In this document: piece after piece, positions 1-9,413 of the stretch
Layout: each line of letters opens with the position of its first letter
How positions within the stretch are numbered: the stretch's first letter is position 1
From: Arion vulgaris
Taxonomy: Eukaryota; Mollusca; Gastropoda; Stylommatophora; Arionidae
Direction: 5' to 3'
Assembly (NCBI GenBank): GCA_020796225.1
Contig: CM036755.1
Span: forward strand, 67,090,049-67,154,048
DNA: 64,000 bases
Notes under the pieces: generated by a model
What the model saw: the letters and a program-made list of their open reading frames with translations, nothing else
Database searches by the model: none
What the model was told of the DNA's origin: nothing
Program-made: the position numbers and the translations under genes

Positions 1-140
1 ACGGTAAGGCAAGGATTTTTTTCTGTTGTGGGCATAAATGAAAAATCCTAAACTGAACAGCTTCGATGGGACTGCACTAGCCATGTGGCCATTAAATTCT
101 CAGCTCTGCCCACCTGTCCTACACCGCCCTAAAAAGCTGT
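1..140 (+). mobile_element. SINE I fragment, cut by window edge
   Basis: This stretch matches, in reverse orientation, the segment at 24465-24605, including the blocks around 'ctgttgtgggcataaatg' and 'caccgccctaaa'. A third copy lies near 48735-48895. The copies at 24.5 and 48.8 kb carry a tRNA-like head that is missing here because the window begins inside the element. No coding capacity. Called a SINE from copy number and the head seen in the other copies. Confidence 0.55.
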
Positions 141-197
141 ACAACATGCAGTAGCGACTTTTTTTTTTAATTTAAAAAATAATTTATATATATATAA

Positions 198-328
198 AGG
201 TAACTTTGCTAAGAGAGGCAAGAAATATCGGTCTCAGTTCCATGGAAGAGATTGAGCGACTTTCCCAGGACAGAGCGGTATGGAGAAACTACTTGTGAGC
301 ACTGTAACGTGTAACGGTACGATAGGAA
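198..328 (+). pseudogene. LINE-a (RTE-like) C-terminal fragment, 5'-truncated
   Basis: The text matches the 3' coding end of the same LINE at 22920-23040 and 51230-51350: ...LREAxNIGLSSMEEIERxAQDRAVWRN..., then a short 3' end 'acggtacgataggaa'. That is the last part of an endonuclease/reverse-transcriptase ORF, beyond the catalytic domains. It runs straight into a TA microsatellite that probably grew from the element's tail. Only about 45 codons remain, with a shift relative to the better copies, so it is a dead 5'-truncated insertion. Confidence 0.7.
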
Positions 329-353
329 TATATATATATATATATATATATAA
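328..353. repeat. (TA)n microsatellite
   Basis: Uninterrupted TA run directly after the LINE-a 3' end. Probably seeded by the retrotransposon tail. Confidence 0.9.
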
Positions 354-568
354 ATAATAATCATTTCTCTCGTACTAGACACGCACTTGGGTGGAACCCA
401 CAAGGGAAAAGGAAACGGGACGTATAAGAAAATCTAGAGACAGTCTTCTTGAGAAATTGGAGGATGCTGAATTATTGTGAGAAACCATAAAAAATGGCAT
501 GGAGAATGTGAAAATTGGACAACTACTGGAAGAACCTTATGCTTCATCTGGAGCAAGAGGAATAACTC

Positions 569-588
569 ATATATATATATATATATTG
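569..588. repeat. (TA)n microsatellite
   Basis: Short TA run. The ORFs encoding YIYIYI around it are artefacts of this repeat. Confidence 0.85.
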
Positions 589-610
589 AAAAAAAATATG
601 AAAATCGGGC

Positions 611-703
611 ATATCCTGTACACGACTTCGTCTCAACTACAGTAAAATTAGTCATCAATTTTCTAGGCACCACGTATACGTTCAGTAGTTTGCTATTGCT
701 TTC
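611..703 (-). mobile_element. SINE C 3' fragment
   Basis: Reverse complement of the 3' half of SINE C (compare 1760-1863 and 34885-34990): 'tttctaggcaccacgtatac' and 'gttcagtagtttg' are shared. The tRNA-like head is missing. Confidence 0.7.
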
Positions 704-710
704 TTGAACG

Positions 711-768
<58 letters not shown>

Positions 769-772
769 TATA
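711..772. repeat. (TA)n microsatellite
   Basis: About 60 bp of almost pure TA with one C interruption. Confidence 0.95.
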
Positions 773-949
773 ACCACATGTTTTGCGCCAATGGATGGAA
801 GCCTTCATAGCGACAACAGACAACGTAATACATTTAAACAAATTCCGAGCAGTGCTCATTCGAAAGAACGACGACGCTCGGAGTTTTCTACACGTTCAAC
901 CGTAACTGGGTTGACTGGTTGTGGCATTTCCAGGTAGAGTGAAATACTG

Positions 950-1206
950 CTTCTTCTTCTTCGAATGCTTCATATCGACAACTTATTAAACCACTCTTTA
1001 TGATTTGTATGTGATCCAATCCTAAGAGCGATTGTATATTGTGCCAGTTATGCGCCTTGAAGTAGGCTAGCATTTCTGATTTCTGCGACGCTTCTTATTT
1101 ACTAGAGTAGCTTCTTTAGGCATCTACAACAGTCTCCTCTTACGACATGCTTTGTAGATCGCAGTATTCTTTGCTTCCCTTGCGAGACCCACAGGTAAAA
1201 CACGGG
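950..1206 (-). mobile_element. SINE A, near full length
   Basis: On the minus strand it reads, 5' to 3': a degenerate head, the core (a variant of CATGTCGTAAGAGGCGACTG), a body with 'taaataaaaagcgtcgcag' and 'ggcgcataactggcacaa', the 3' domain 'aaatcacaaagagtggttaa', and a GAAGAAGAAG tail. About 255 bp. The same element recurs more than a dozen times in this window, in both orientations. No pol III B box is obvious in the head. Confidence 0.85.
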
Positions 1207-1557
1207 AAGAACCAAATATAAAAAATACTCTAAAAATATTTGTGAGTACTGTTGCCTTGTTTCTAGTGGTAAGTACGGGATGACCTATAACTTCAAAAAT
1301 CTATGTGTACTTAAAATCAATGAGCTAAATTGTTGTTGAATTTATAATCCACCCAGCTATAAATGGGCACTCTGACTTTTAGAAGGAGTTGAGAGAGATT
1401 AATATTCGTCTATGGAGTATTGTATAAGTAATTAGGAACTGGCACTTTTAATTATATCAAAGGTGCTTAGCACTCTAAGCAGCCTCCTGAGTACAGCCAT
1501 TGATTATAATCAGGTTTTAATTAATGACTGAAGAGAGACAGACAGAGAGAGAAGTAA
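1207..1557. other. no recognised feature
   Basis: AT-rich single-copy-looking sequence. I see no ORF, repeat unit or match to other parts of the window. Confidence 0.5.
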
Positions 1558-1625
1558 ATATATATATATATGTATATGTGCTGGAGATCTATAGAGAAAT
1601 AGTAGTAGGTAAAATACATATATAT

Positions 1626-1863
1626 GGGCATCTGTGGCTTAGCGATAGTGAACTCGATCACAACCCAAGAGTACCTGGTTCAAACACCGCAGCGGGCAGA
1701 TTGAAAGTAAATTTGTTCCCGTGGATTTTAACAAAAGGTAAAAATAGAAATCACCGTTCAGAAAGCAATGACAAACTACTGAACGTATAGTTGGTGCCTA
1801 GAAACTCGACGACTCATTTTCTGCGGTTGATGGTGACGTCTCGTAGAGGATACTCCATGATTT
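1626..1863 (+). mobile_element. SINE C, full length, tRNA-like head
   Basis: The head 'gcatctgtggcttagcgata' resembles a tRNA A box, and 'ggttcaaacacc' at about 1678 fits a B box, as expected for an internal pol III promoter. The body has 'aaaggtaaaaatagaaatca' and ends near 'ggatactccatgattt'. Other copies lie at 31516 (split), 48444-48642, 48915-49155, 49430 and 55433. About 238 bp and noncoding. It is tRNA-derived, not a functional tRNA gene, because no cloverleaf can be drawn past the head. Confidence 0.85.
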
Positions 1864-1907
1864 AAAAAAAAAAGATTGGGATAGAGGAAGAGAATAGAGG
1901 AATATAT

Positions 1908-2120
1908 TCAGAGAGAGAGAGAGAGAGAGAGGGAGGGAGAGAGAGGGAGGGAGAGAGGGAGGGAGAGGGAGAGAGAGTGGAGAGATAAAGATAGAAAAAG
2001 TGGTATATATATATACCCGTTTTTCTATTTTTATCTCTCCCACTCTCTCCCTCCCTCCTCTCTCTCTATGAATATATTCCTAATATATATAGATAGATAG
2101 ATAGAGAGAGAGAGAGATAG
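1908..2120. repeat. GA-rich / GATA low-complexity block
   Basis: Runs of (GA)n and GGGA on the plus strand, an intervening CTCC segment, then (GATA)n and (GA)n. ORFs rich in S, L and P on the minus strand are composition artefacts. Confidence 0.85.
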
Positions 2121-2340
2121 TAAAATATAGAAAGAGATATAGGTGTATACAAATAGAAATATCAACAGACTTAACGAAATAGAGATGGGGAGAAATAGAG
2201 AGGGAAGAGGATTGGGGGGCGGTGCTTTAAATTGTTTTCTAGTTTTATTGTTTTTGATAAATAGTGAATATAATTCATATTATTTTGTAATATAATTTCA
2301 TATTGCATTTAATTGTCTTTATTTCATTCATCATCAGTGA

Positions 2341-2591
2341 TTCTTCTTCTTCGAAGGCTCCACATCGATCACTTGTTAAACCACTCCTTGTGATTTGTAT
2401 GTGATCTGAGTCTAAGAGCTAGTGTACGTTGTGTCAATTATGTGATTAAAGTAGGCCAGCACATTCGATTTTTGCGACGCTTTTTATTTACTAGGATAGC
2501 TTCCCTAGGACTCTACCTCAGTCGCCTCTTACGACATACCTTGTAGGTACTATTCTTTGCTCCCCTTGCGAGCTTCGGCACCACACGGGCG
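2341..2591 (-). mobile_element. SINE A, full length
   Basis: On the minus strand it starts with CGCCCGTGTGGTGCC, carries the core GTCGTAAGAGGCGACTGAGG, and ends in the AGAGTGGTTTAACAAGTG domain with a (GAA)n tail. It is one of the cleaner copies and defines the 5' end used to compare SINE A with the LINE at 34.7 kb. The flanks 'cagtgatt' and 'aagtgatt' may be a target duplication. Confidence 0.88.
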
Positions 2592-3444
2592 TTCAAGTGA
2601 TTTTGATTTTACTGTCAATCTGTCTCACACGTCACATATCTGCCCCCAATCAACCTGTTCGTTCACACCCTCCCTTTCTTACTTTTCCCCCCTCTAATAT
2701 TTAAATGTAAGATTACATTAAACTAGATATGTTGATTGAAAAATGTTCCTGCTAATGACCTTATGACGTCAAAGCTGACATTTCAGAGAATGAATAATTT
2801 CGAAGCAGTAAAGAAAGTGCCTTTTGTTTGTTCTGCAACCTCTGGGACTACTGACCTACTTTCCACTACTTGAGTAGTTTTTCCCAGATTTAGCAGCATA
2901 TTGGTCAAAAATAGAGAATGGTACAAATATATATATTTACTTGTCAATATATAGATAGATATATATGAAAATATTTTGATGTTGGTTTTTTGTTATTTTT
3001 CGTTCTTATTTTCTCTAATCATATTTTACTACACATTGTGAGGACAAGAAGAGATTTATATAACGTGCTTTTGTTTGCTTGTCATAAATATTGTCTTTCA
3101 ACGCATATGCTATTTCTAAGGTCCACCTTTTGTTTGGACGGCCTTTTGCTTCATTTCCACTCTATCGAAGTAAAATTGCTCTTTGAGGTGATCTGTCTGC
3201 TGGTAATCTGCTTATGTGGGCGAACAAGTTAATTCGTTGTTTCTTGATGAAGTTCAGTACTAATATTGTACCCACTTTTTTCAATGATGTCTTCATTTCT
3301 AAATCGGTCTCTTCTTGATATTCCCAGCATTCTGCGTAGACACTTCATCTCTGTTGTGACCCGTTTTCTTCTATTATTTGATGTCAGCGTCCCGGTTTAA
3401 CATCGACATCATAATGTTGGGAGAAAGATTGTGTTGTGCCAGAG
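2592..3444. other. no recognised feature
   Basis: AT-rich DNA with short TA runs near 2930-2960. ORF 2990-3232 has no recognisable motif. Near 3290-3360 the minus strand reads 'RRMLGISRRD'-like residues, possibly a heavily decayed LINE tail, but I cannot define its limits. Confidence 0.4.
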
Positions 3445-3805
3445 CCAACTATAAACTTATGGGCCTTCGGACTCAAGTGAGAATTATGGGAAATCAGACC
3501 ACAACTACACCACGTGACCTCGCATTCCAGTATTAGTGTATATAGACGAATTCCCTTTAAAATTAACACAAAATGCTAAGTCAAAGTTATATTATCCAAG
3601 TTAAGTTTAACAATAAAGAATATCAATATTATGAATATTTTTCACCAATAAATAACCATAGACTCATAGAATTGTAGCTAAATTGCAAAAAAGCTTGCAG
3701 TGTTCTATCAAACATCTATATTTTCCGGCCCCTTTTCTCATCTAGATCAGGGAACCTCCAGTCAGTTGTCTGGCCTAGTTATCTATAGTTGGCTGTGGTT
3801 GTACA
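3445..3805 (+). repeat. Dispersed repeat R1, copy 1
   Basis: About 350 bp that matches 10353-10697 nearly along its length, with shared blocks 'tgacctcgcattccagtat', 'aacacaaaatgcta' and 'gcaaaaaagcttgcagtgtt'. A partial inverted copy lies at 23200-23650. No protein motif and no clear terminal repeats; the class of element is unknown. Confidence 0.75.
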
Positions 3806-4440
3806 TTGCTCTTTTAGTGTTCACGGCGACAAGTTTGCATTCCTCTTTCAAATCACTTTCCATGAATTGATTCCACTGCAATAAATAATGGAGATTAAAT
3901 AACTATGACCTGACTTTAACTATGACTATGGTAAAATGGAAACAAAAGAAAAGAAATATGGAACATCATCATAACTGGAGGATGGGCCTGTAAACGGAAA
4001 TTATTAACCTTCATTACTGACAACGGCAGTAAAATTCCGTTGAAGGCAACTTGGTCTAAAAACAAATGCTCGGTGTTTATAGAGGAAATTGGTTCCGGTC
4101 GGCCTTCTCATTGTATATATCCTTTACTTTGCGTTCTAAATTACAAGTACTTATGAGTCCGAGTAAGGCTTGCCAAGAAACGCTCCACAGAAACGATAAT
4201 CGAAATTATTTGACTATTTAGAACAGAAGCTTAGTTGTTATTGAACTCATATCTAGGCACGTGATCCAAATTCAATTCCACAGTGGGCGTGGAATATTTT
4301 CCCCTACCGTAACAGCTCTCAGGTCGACCAAGCTTCACTTGAGTACCAGGAAAAGCACTGTGAAGCAAACGTTGACCACATCACCAATCGGGTCCTGACG
4401 GTCAATGAAAAATACGAGCCTAATACGCCTGCTCTTGGTT
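3806..4440. other. mostly unassigned, possible decayed LINE
   Basis: No intact ORF. The 3' part (about 4290-4510) on the plus strand shows residues such as 'SLRADPYVTCLLQQ' just before the RNase H-like 'YTDGSL', so it may be the upstream part of a decayed RNase H LINE. The rest is unassigned. Confidence 0.3.
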
Positions 4441-4496
4441 AATCAACAGATGTCACATCACTCCGAGCAGACCCATATGTGACCTGTCTCCTCCAA

Positions 4497-4630
4497 CAGT
4501 TTTAGAAGGGTATGTATACTGATGGCTCGCTTGTTGAAAACACTTTCTCTCTGTCTCTCCAAGCAGTTTTAGAAGGGTATGTATACTGATGGCTTGCTGG
4601 TTGAACACACTTTCTCTCTGTCTCCTCAAG
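4497..4630 (+). repeat. 67-bp tandem duplication over an RNase H-like start
   Basis: Two copies, 67 bp apart, of a segment beginning 'cagttttagaagggtatgta'. The plus-strand translation contains YTDGS, the usual beginning of a retrotransposon RNase H domain (first catalytic Asp). The duplication therefore copied a piece of a LINE coding region. The second copy is out of frame. Confidence 0.6.
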
Positions 4631-4645
4631 CAACCAGCTCTACTT

Positions 4646-4890
4646 TCATCATCATCATCAATTAGCTTGCCCTGAGCATCACTTTGTCACTCTAACAGTC
4701 CATGAAAATTTCTCCCTCACATGAGCCAGATGTCCCGCATCTGCAGCCCCTATGTTCAAACCATCAGTTACATGCTCAATCCATCTTCTCTGTGGTATTC
4801 CTCTTCCTGTCTTTACCGGTATGCCTCCTTCCATGATGGTCTTCTCCAGCCCTTCATGTCGTTTAATATGTAAAGAATAGCTCTAATTGT
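4646..4890 (-). pseudogene. LINE-c C-terminal fragment with (GAT)n tail
   Basis: On the minus strand the translation contains 'RHEGLEKTIMEGGIPVK', 'RRWIEHVTDGLNIGAADAG' and 'LAHVREKF', the C-terminal tail typical of this LINE group. It ends in (GATGAT)n at 4647-4660, the same tail as the plus-strand copies at 7185-7366 and 39275-39515. Broken by at least one frame change. No reverse-transcriptase core. Confidence 0.7.
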
Positions 4891-4909
4891 ACAACGTTTA
4901 ATTTTAAAC

Positions 4910-5122
4910 TCCCTAAATCTCTCTGTTGATTGAACGTCTAGTGTCTTCATCCAACACTAGGTCGCCAAGAGACTGAAGAACTTCCCCCTTGGACTCCCTA
5001 AATTCCCCAACAATCGATGCTTTCGATGAAAACATGTCCGCGCTATCATTGCGGCAAACACCCGTATGACCAGGACAATAGATCCGCTTGAGTCTCTGAA
5101 GGTTGCAATAACAGTGAACATC
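4910..5122 (-). pseudogene. RNase H fragment of a LINE
   Basis: Minus-strand translation gives 'IYCPGHTGVCRNDSADMF' followed by about 40 residues of the usual C-terminal extension. The PGHTGVxxN..AD block is the RNase H region of Jockey/I-type LINEs; the last catalytic Asp lies in NDSAD. Truncated on both sides. SINE B is inserted immediately downstream on the plus strand. Confidence 0.7.
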
Positions 5123-5135
5123 ATTAAAAACAAAG

Positions 5136-5386
5136 CGCCCGAGAGGTTACCGGGCCCAAATTTGGGGTGTAAAGAATAGAACCATTGTTACCTGTCACAC
5201 ATGTCGGAAGAGGCGACTAGGGAGGTTTGGCTGAAATCGGATGCATGTGGCATGAACGTGTAGAAGTCTATGCGTTTAGGGACCTACAAACCAATGTGCA
5301 ACGTATACACGTTCTTGGCAAAGATCAAACATATCACAAAGAGTGATTTAAATTTGTTGTAAAGAACGAACGCAAAGAAGAAGAAG
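5136..5386 (+). mobile_element. SINE B, full length with target duplication
   Basis: Starts CGCCCGAGAGGTTACCGGG, has the core 'catgtcggaagaggcgacta' and the 3' domain 'atcacaaagagtgattt...aaagaacgaacgcaaagaag'. It is bounded by near-identical 13-bp direct repeats, attaaaaacaaag (5123-5135) and attaaagacaaga (5387-5399), which fits target-primed reverse transcription. The 5' head differs from SINE A but the core and 3' domain are related. Confidence 0.88.
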
Positions 5387-5518
5387 ATTAAAGACAAGAT
5401 TTGTACGGATTGGGCACGCATGTCGTTTCTCAGTATGGGCATCGTCTATGACAGTTCTTCAATGGATAGTGGATAGGAAAAGAAGAATTGGATGATAAAA
5501 AAGAACATGGATTAGAAA

Positions 5519-5595
5519 TGATTGATTGATTGGTTAATTGATTGATTAATTGATTGATTGATTGATTGATTGGTTGGTTGGTTGATTGATTGATA
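5519..5595. repeat. (TGAT)n microsatellite, tail of SINE G
   Basis: TGAT/TGGT tetranucleotide run at the 3' end (minus sense) of the adjacent SINE G, so probably an expanded SINE tail. Confidence 0.85.
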
Positions 5596-6012
5596 GGACC
5601 ATCATCATTGCACTTTGGTGAGCAGCCTTCGATCTCTTTCTTATATAGTAAGATCTCAGCGGCAGTGCACGAACTCCGTAGCATCAGCGAGGGTCCCCGA
5701 TGTAATTTGGAACATGGTGAAAATATTGTGCATGAAAATTTAAAAATAAATCTCTGTAATGAATTTTGCATATTCAACGTCTTTCCAACCTGCTCTTCTC
5801 GATTGTGAACTGCAAAGGGTTCTCTCTCGTGCTCAAATTGAACACAGGACCTACGTTTTATCGTCCGTCTCCTATAGGACTAGGAACTCGATCTCACCTA
5901 CATCGAGATCAGTGATATCAGGAAAAAATATCCGGATCACTTCACGAGGGAATGAACCGAGTACCTTTGGTACGAGAGGCGATCACCTAACTTCTAAACC
6001 ACAGAGAACCCC
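5596..6012 (-). mobile_element. SINE G, full length, tRNA-like head
   Basis: On the minus strand the element starts 'ggggttctctgtggtttaga' (A box region) and has a B-box-like 'ggttcattccc' about 50 bp in. It continues through 'gagatcgagttcctagtcct', 'gacggacgataaaacgtagg' and a 3' part ending at the TGAT tail. About 417 bp, long for a SINE. Other copies: 8989-9413 (+), 17890-18396 (+), 39522-39770 (-), 41205-41620 (-), 51477-52178 (-, interrupted), 61290-61400 (+). Confidence 0.85.
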
Positions 6013-6371
6013 AAAAATAAGAACTGCAGAAATCGAGTTTAAAAATTGTGACTTAACAACAATTAGTAGAAAGGTAGAAGAACGACAACAATGAACATCT
6101 TTTGTAGAAACTTTTTGTATCAATGGGGACACGAGAATATATATATATATATATTGACATGTTCTTAGTTTTTTTCTTTCATTGTAAGAGAACTATCGCA
6201 TAGATTTCATTACATCGCGAACACGGTTTGTAGAGAACTCTTTGTTCAAATTGTGGACTTATAAGAATACCCTTGTCAATGATGTCGCTATTTATTATCT
6301 TGATTGGCTCTTGTAATATTATTTAAATGATTCTCTAAATCAAAATAGATATCGTCATAATAAAAATAATA
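6013..6371. other. no recognised feature
   Basis: AT-rich spacer with a short TA run near 6138-6155. Nothing else recognised. Confidence 0.5.
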
Positions 6372-6602
6372 GACCACTTATTAAACCACTCTTTGTGATT
6401 TTTATGTGATCTGAGCTTAAGAGCGATTGTACGTTGTGTCAGTTATGCGCTTACAAGTAAGCCAGCATATCTGATTTCTGCGTTTCTTGTTATTTACTAG
6501 ATTCTCTAGGCCCCTACTTCAGTCGCCTCTTACGACATGCCTTGTATGTCCCAGTGTTACTATTCTTTGCTCCCATTGCGAGCTCCGACAACAAACGTTC
6601 GA
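6372..6602 (-). mobile_element. SINE A, tail missing
   Basis: Minus-strand copy with the core GTCGTAAGAGGCGACTGAAG and the body 'gcgcataactgacacaacgt'. It lacks the terminal ~20 bp and the GAA tail. The head at 6580-6602 is degenerate. Confidence 0.82.
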
Positions 6603-6639
6603 AAATAGTTATATAATAACATATCTGAGAAAACATCAG

Positions 6640-6735
6640 TATGCATACTTTTCGATTTCTGTTCGGGGAGACTGAGCACCTATGGGTCTGCCCGGAGTGC
6701 AACGACGTCAGTTTAGTAACCAATAACCAATATCT
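6640..6735 (+). repeat. Dispersed repeat R3, copy 1
   Basis: About 90 bp shared with 63150-63252: 'gggagactgagcacctatgg' and 'cagtttagtaaccaataacc' are nearly identical in both. Class unknown. Confidence 0.6.
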
Positions 6736-6857
6736 GAGAAAATCCAGTTAAAATAGGAATATAAATAGATATTTACAGAGTTCAGCATATCTTCAATACA
6801 GGTTATACTTGCAGAAATGACACTAACTCTTGCTAGAAATGTTTACCAATTATCTCT

Positions 6858-6931
6858 TCTTACTTACTTACTTACTTGCTTACTTACTTACTTACTTGCT
6901 TGCTTACTTACTTACTTACTTACTTACTTAT
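6858..6931. repeat. (CTTA)n microsatellite
   Basis: Tetranucleotide run that forms the 3' tail of the minus-strand LINE-a fragment next to it. Confidence 0.9.
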
Positions 6932-7165
6932 TCCTCTCTGCTCCTCGTGGAGCATAGGGCCTCAACAGCTGTTCGCCACTCTTCTCGGTCTCTGGCTGTT
7001 TTCTTTATAGTCTATCAGGATAGTCGAGCACTCTTCAGTTCCTCAAGAAGACTTCGTCTCCAGGTCTGTTTAGAGCGTCCTATTTTTCGTTTTTCTTGCG
7101 GGTTCCACTCCACTGCTTGTCTAGTTACACTCGACTGTGTCTTCTGTAGGGTATGCTTAACCTAT
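6932..7165 (-). pseudogene. LINE-a-like C-terminal fragment
   Basis: Minus-strand translation, after allowing stops, reads like 'RKIGRSKQTWRRSLLEEL' and 'TARDREEWRTAVEALC', the extreme C-terminus of an RTE-like reverse transcriptase. It ends in the (TAAG)n run. In-frame stops show it is inactive. Confidence 0.6.
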
Positions 7166-7184
7166 CGCCATTTTTTCAACTTAA

Positions 7185-7366
7185 CCCGTGCCTGGAAGAA
7201 GAATGAGAGGAAGACCTAGAAGACGACAGGTGTAAGATGTCATTGACGACCTGAGAATGATTGCTGCTGACGCCGGCCAATTTGCACAAAACAGAGAGTT
7301 TATCAGGACTTGTGTCATGGGAGCCAAGTTCCGGAAGTGATATTTTACTTGATGATGATGATGATT
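7185..7366 (+). pseudogene. LINE-c C-terminal fragment with (GAT)n tail
   Basis: Plus-strand residues 'RMRGRPRRRQ', 'DVIDDLRMIAADAGQFAQNREF' (shown in pieces of the same reading frame) and 'VMGAKFRK', then a stop and (GAT)n. Near-identical protein remnants occur at 39275-39515 (+) and 50405-50560 (-). 5'-truncated and carrying an in-frame stop. Confidence 0.7.
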
Positions 7367-7382
7367 TTGGATATGGAATAAT

Positions 7383-7615
7383 ATTTCACTAACAACAACA
7401 TTTATAAGAACGAGAAGGTGGAGATATATTGGGTATACTCTGACAAGAAATGTATCAAAGAATATCAAAGCAGGCATTGAAGATGGGAAACAAAGAGTTC
7501 AATAAAGAAAGAAGGCCCTGGGGAAACTTTGCGAACTTTACCAAGCGAGTCCAGAAATGTCGGTCTCAATTCTACAGAAGAGATTTAGCGTGTTTCCCAG
7601 GATAGAGCGGTATGG
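7383..7615 (+). pseudogene. LINE-a C-terminal fragment, 5' part of a split copy
   Basis: Nucleotide match to the LINE-a tail at 22760-23000: 'tataagaa.gagaaggtgga', 'aaagaatatcaaagcaggca', 'tagagcggtatgg'. It is interrupted at 7615 by SINE H and resumes at 7852. Frameshifted. Confidence 0.7.
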
Positions 7616-7851
7616 GGCTTCTATAGGGTAAGTGGTTAAGCCCTTGACTTGAGTTCAGAATGGCGTAGGTTCGAAACCGGACCTAGCCGTTCTTTTGCTA
7701 TTGAATTTTTCCCAGAGACTCATAAAACTGTTGTCGGAGCTACGGAGTTCGTGCTTTGTGTAATACTCTCGGCAGGTAGCGTGCCATTTCTGCGGAGAGG
7801 GACCGAGAAATATGCGGAAAATCCGTGAATCCTTAGGCTTTAGACCCATTT
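7616..7851 (+). mobile_element. SINE H inserted in LINE-a, perfect 13-bp TSD
   Basis: The head 'tagggtaagtggttaagccc' fits an A box and 'ggttcgaaacc' (about 7670) a B box. The insertion is flanked by the perfect direct repeat tagagcggtatgg at 7603-7615 and 7852-7864, which is LINE-a sequence, so SINE H is younger than that LINE copy. Related copies: 28275-28371 (-), 31195-31490 (-), 56500-56650 (-). Confidence 0.88.
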
Positions 7852-7912
7852 TAGAGCGGTATGGAGAAATTAGGTGCAGGTCCTAAGTTACGTATAGCGG
7901 TAAGAAAAGAAT
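7852..7912 (+). pseudogene. LINE-a 3' end, second part of split copy
   Basis: Continues the LINE-a tail after SINE H: 'agcggtatggagaaatta' then a degenerate 3' end 'cgtatagcggtaagaaaaga', comparable with 'cgtataacggtacgagagga' in better copies. Confidence 0.65.
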
Positions 7913-7951
7913 ATAATACAAATATATCATTAGAGACATAATATGTAATAT

Positions 7952-8402
7952 CGCACGTGTGTTGTCAGGGCTCGCAAGGGGAGCAAAGAATAGTACCACT
8001 GCGACCTACAATGCATGTCGTAAAAGATGACTGATGTTGGACCTAGGGAAGCTACCTTAGTAAATAAAAAGCAAATCACTTGTAGGCACATAAGTGGAAC
8101 AACGCCGCCTGCCCAGCGTGTTAAAACGCGTTGGACTGCGGGTGACTAGCCCTCTGTGAGTGCGTGTTCAATTCCGTGGGCTGGTAGAAAAGCCACAGGT
8201 TCCCAAGATTCACAATGTTCGTAGCACCGAACCGAAGGGTTACCATGTTCATGGCATCAAGCCGAAGAGCTGAAAGCTCAAGTGCTTCTGGATCAGAAAA
8301 AAAGTGACACAACGTACAATGGCTCTTAGGCTCAGATCACATACAAATCACACAGAGTGGTTTAGCAAGTGGTCGATATGGAGCGTTCGAAGAAGAAGAA
8401 GA
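7952..8402 (+). mobile_element. SINE A interrupted by SINE D
   Basis: Starts 'cgcacgtgtgttgtcagggc', core 'gtcgtaaaagatgactgatg', and resumes after SINE D with 'aacgtacaatggctcttagg', the 3' domain and a GAAGAAGAAG tail at 8390-8402. SINE D occupies about 8105-8301 with imperfect 13-bp duplications aagtggaacaacg (8092-8104) and aagtgacacaacg (8302-8314). SINE A is therefore the older layer. Confidence 0.85.
8105..8301 (+). mobile_element. SINE D inside SINE A, tRNA-like head
   Basis: 'gcctgcccagcgtgttaaaa', 'gttggactgcgggtgact' and the B-box-like 'gttcaattccgtggg' give a tRNA-like head. The body has 'gaaccgaagggttaccatg' and 'gagctgaaagctcaagtgct'. The same element occurs at 22199-22390 and 23696-23905. 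Exact ends are blurred because the host and element both contain AAGTG. Confidence 0.83.
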
Positions 8403-8804
8403 ATATGAAATATTATTTTTTCTGCTTTTTAAACTTGTAGTTGTGTGCTTTTTGTGTACCTCAATGACACTGAAAGCTTTGCTAGTAGGAATAGTATGTT
8501 ATTAGTTGGGCTACTCAAGCCGGACACTACCAAGGCGAGAGGTCAGATTAAATATGGTTTCCCGGTCCTCTAGATTGGGTGTTTGGGTGCAGGATTGACA
8601 ACTCAGTCCCGGAAAAAGAACAGAGGTTATGAAACCTTCATTAAGAAATACGTGCTCTCAATGTCTGGCAGACATTTAACGGTATTTCACTGTCAGTATA
8701 ATCCCTGATGTGGAATACTTCAGCTAAGGTTGGAAAGGGCAAGAAGTAAGGGACAAGAGAGAATGAAAATCTATTATTGAATACTAATATTCCACCAGTA
8801 TTAG
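8403..8804. other. unassigned, possible LINE 5' remnant
   Basis: The segment about 8520-8615 ('gaggtcagattaaatatggt', 'tttcccggtcctctagattg') is of the kind found in the 5' untranslated part of RTE-like LINEs and has weak resemblance to 63385-63430. I cannot define ends. Nothing else recognised. Confidence 0.25.
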
Positions 8805-8980
8805 CAGGACCGTGCCGTGTTATGATACAGAGAGGCGACCGCATCAGGCGTACCGTAATGGGGGGCGGCATAAGCAGCAAAATCAAAATTACATTTGAAG
8901 GCTATTTTAAAGAAAAAAGATTTAAAGAGCGGCATTTCGAAGACTTGCATCATACTGAAATAATATACAGCACGGTCCTG
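8805..8980 (+). mobile_element. MITE-B (hAT-like), 176 bp, perfect 8-bp TSD
   Basis: Terminal inverted repeats CAGGACCGTGCcGTgtTAT and ATAcagCACGGTCCTG. Flanked by agtattag on both sides (8797-8804 and 8981-8988). An 8-bp duplication with CAG-starting termini is the signature of hAT transposons. No transposase, so non-autonomous. Internal blocks 'gcggcatttcgaagacttgc' and 'gaggcgaccgcatcaggcg' are shared with copies at 21211, 41986 and 42643. Confidence 0.92.
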
Positions 8981-8988
8981 AGTATTAG

Positions 8989-9413
8989 GGTGTCTCTGTG
9001 ACGTATAGGCTAGGCTCTCACCTCTCATTCCAAAAGGTACTCGGTTCGTTGCATCGTGAAGATATCGGTATTATTTTCCAGAAATCTCTGAGATCTCATT
9101 GTAAATGAGATTGAGTTCTTAGTCCTATCGAAGACGGACGATAAAACGTGTCTCCCTTTTTTCAAAGTTAAGCACCTAAAAGAACACTTGGCACTTCAAA
9201 ATTGAGAAAAGTACGCTAGAAAGCAGCTACCTGTAAAAAATTCATTAAATAAAGAAAAATATTGAAACCAAAACATTTTCATTATCTGCAAAATTACATC
9301 AGGAATCGTCACTTTTGCTAAGAAGTTCGTGCTCTGTCGCTGAGATCTTCCTGTATAAGGAAAATATTGGGATACACATGGTTACTGACCAAATTGCGTA
9401 ATGATGGTCTAAT
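8989..9413 (+). mobile_element. SINE G, full length
   Basis: Plus-strand copy: head 'ggtgtctctgtgacgtatag', B-box region 'actcggttcgttgc', then 'gagattgagttcttagtcct' and 'gacggacgataaaacgtg', and a 3' end 'gatcttcctgtataag...acacatggttactgacc'. It begins immediately after the MITE-B target duplication. Confidence 0.8.

Noticed and set aside
1626..1700. tRNA gene
   Set aside because: A- and B-box-like motifs are present but no full cloverleaf, and the sequence continues as a dispersed SINE.
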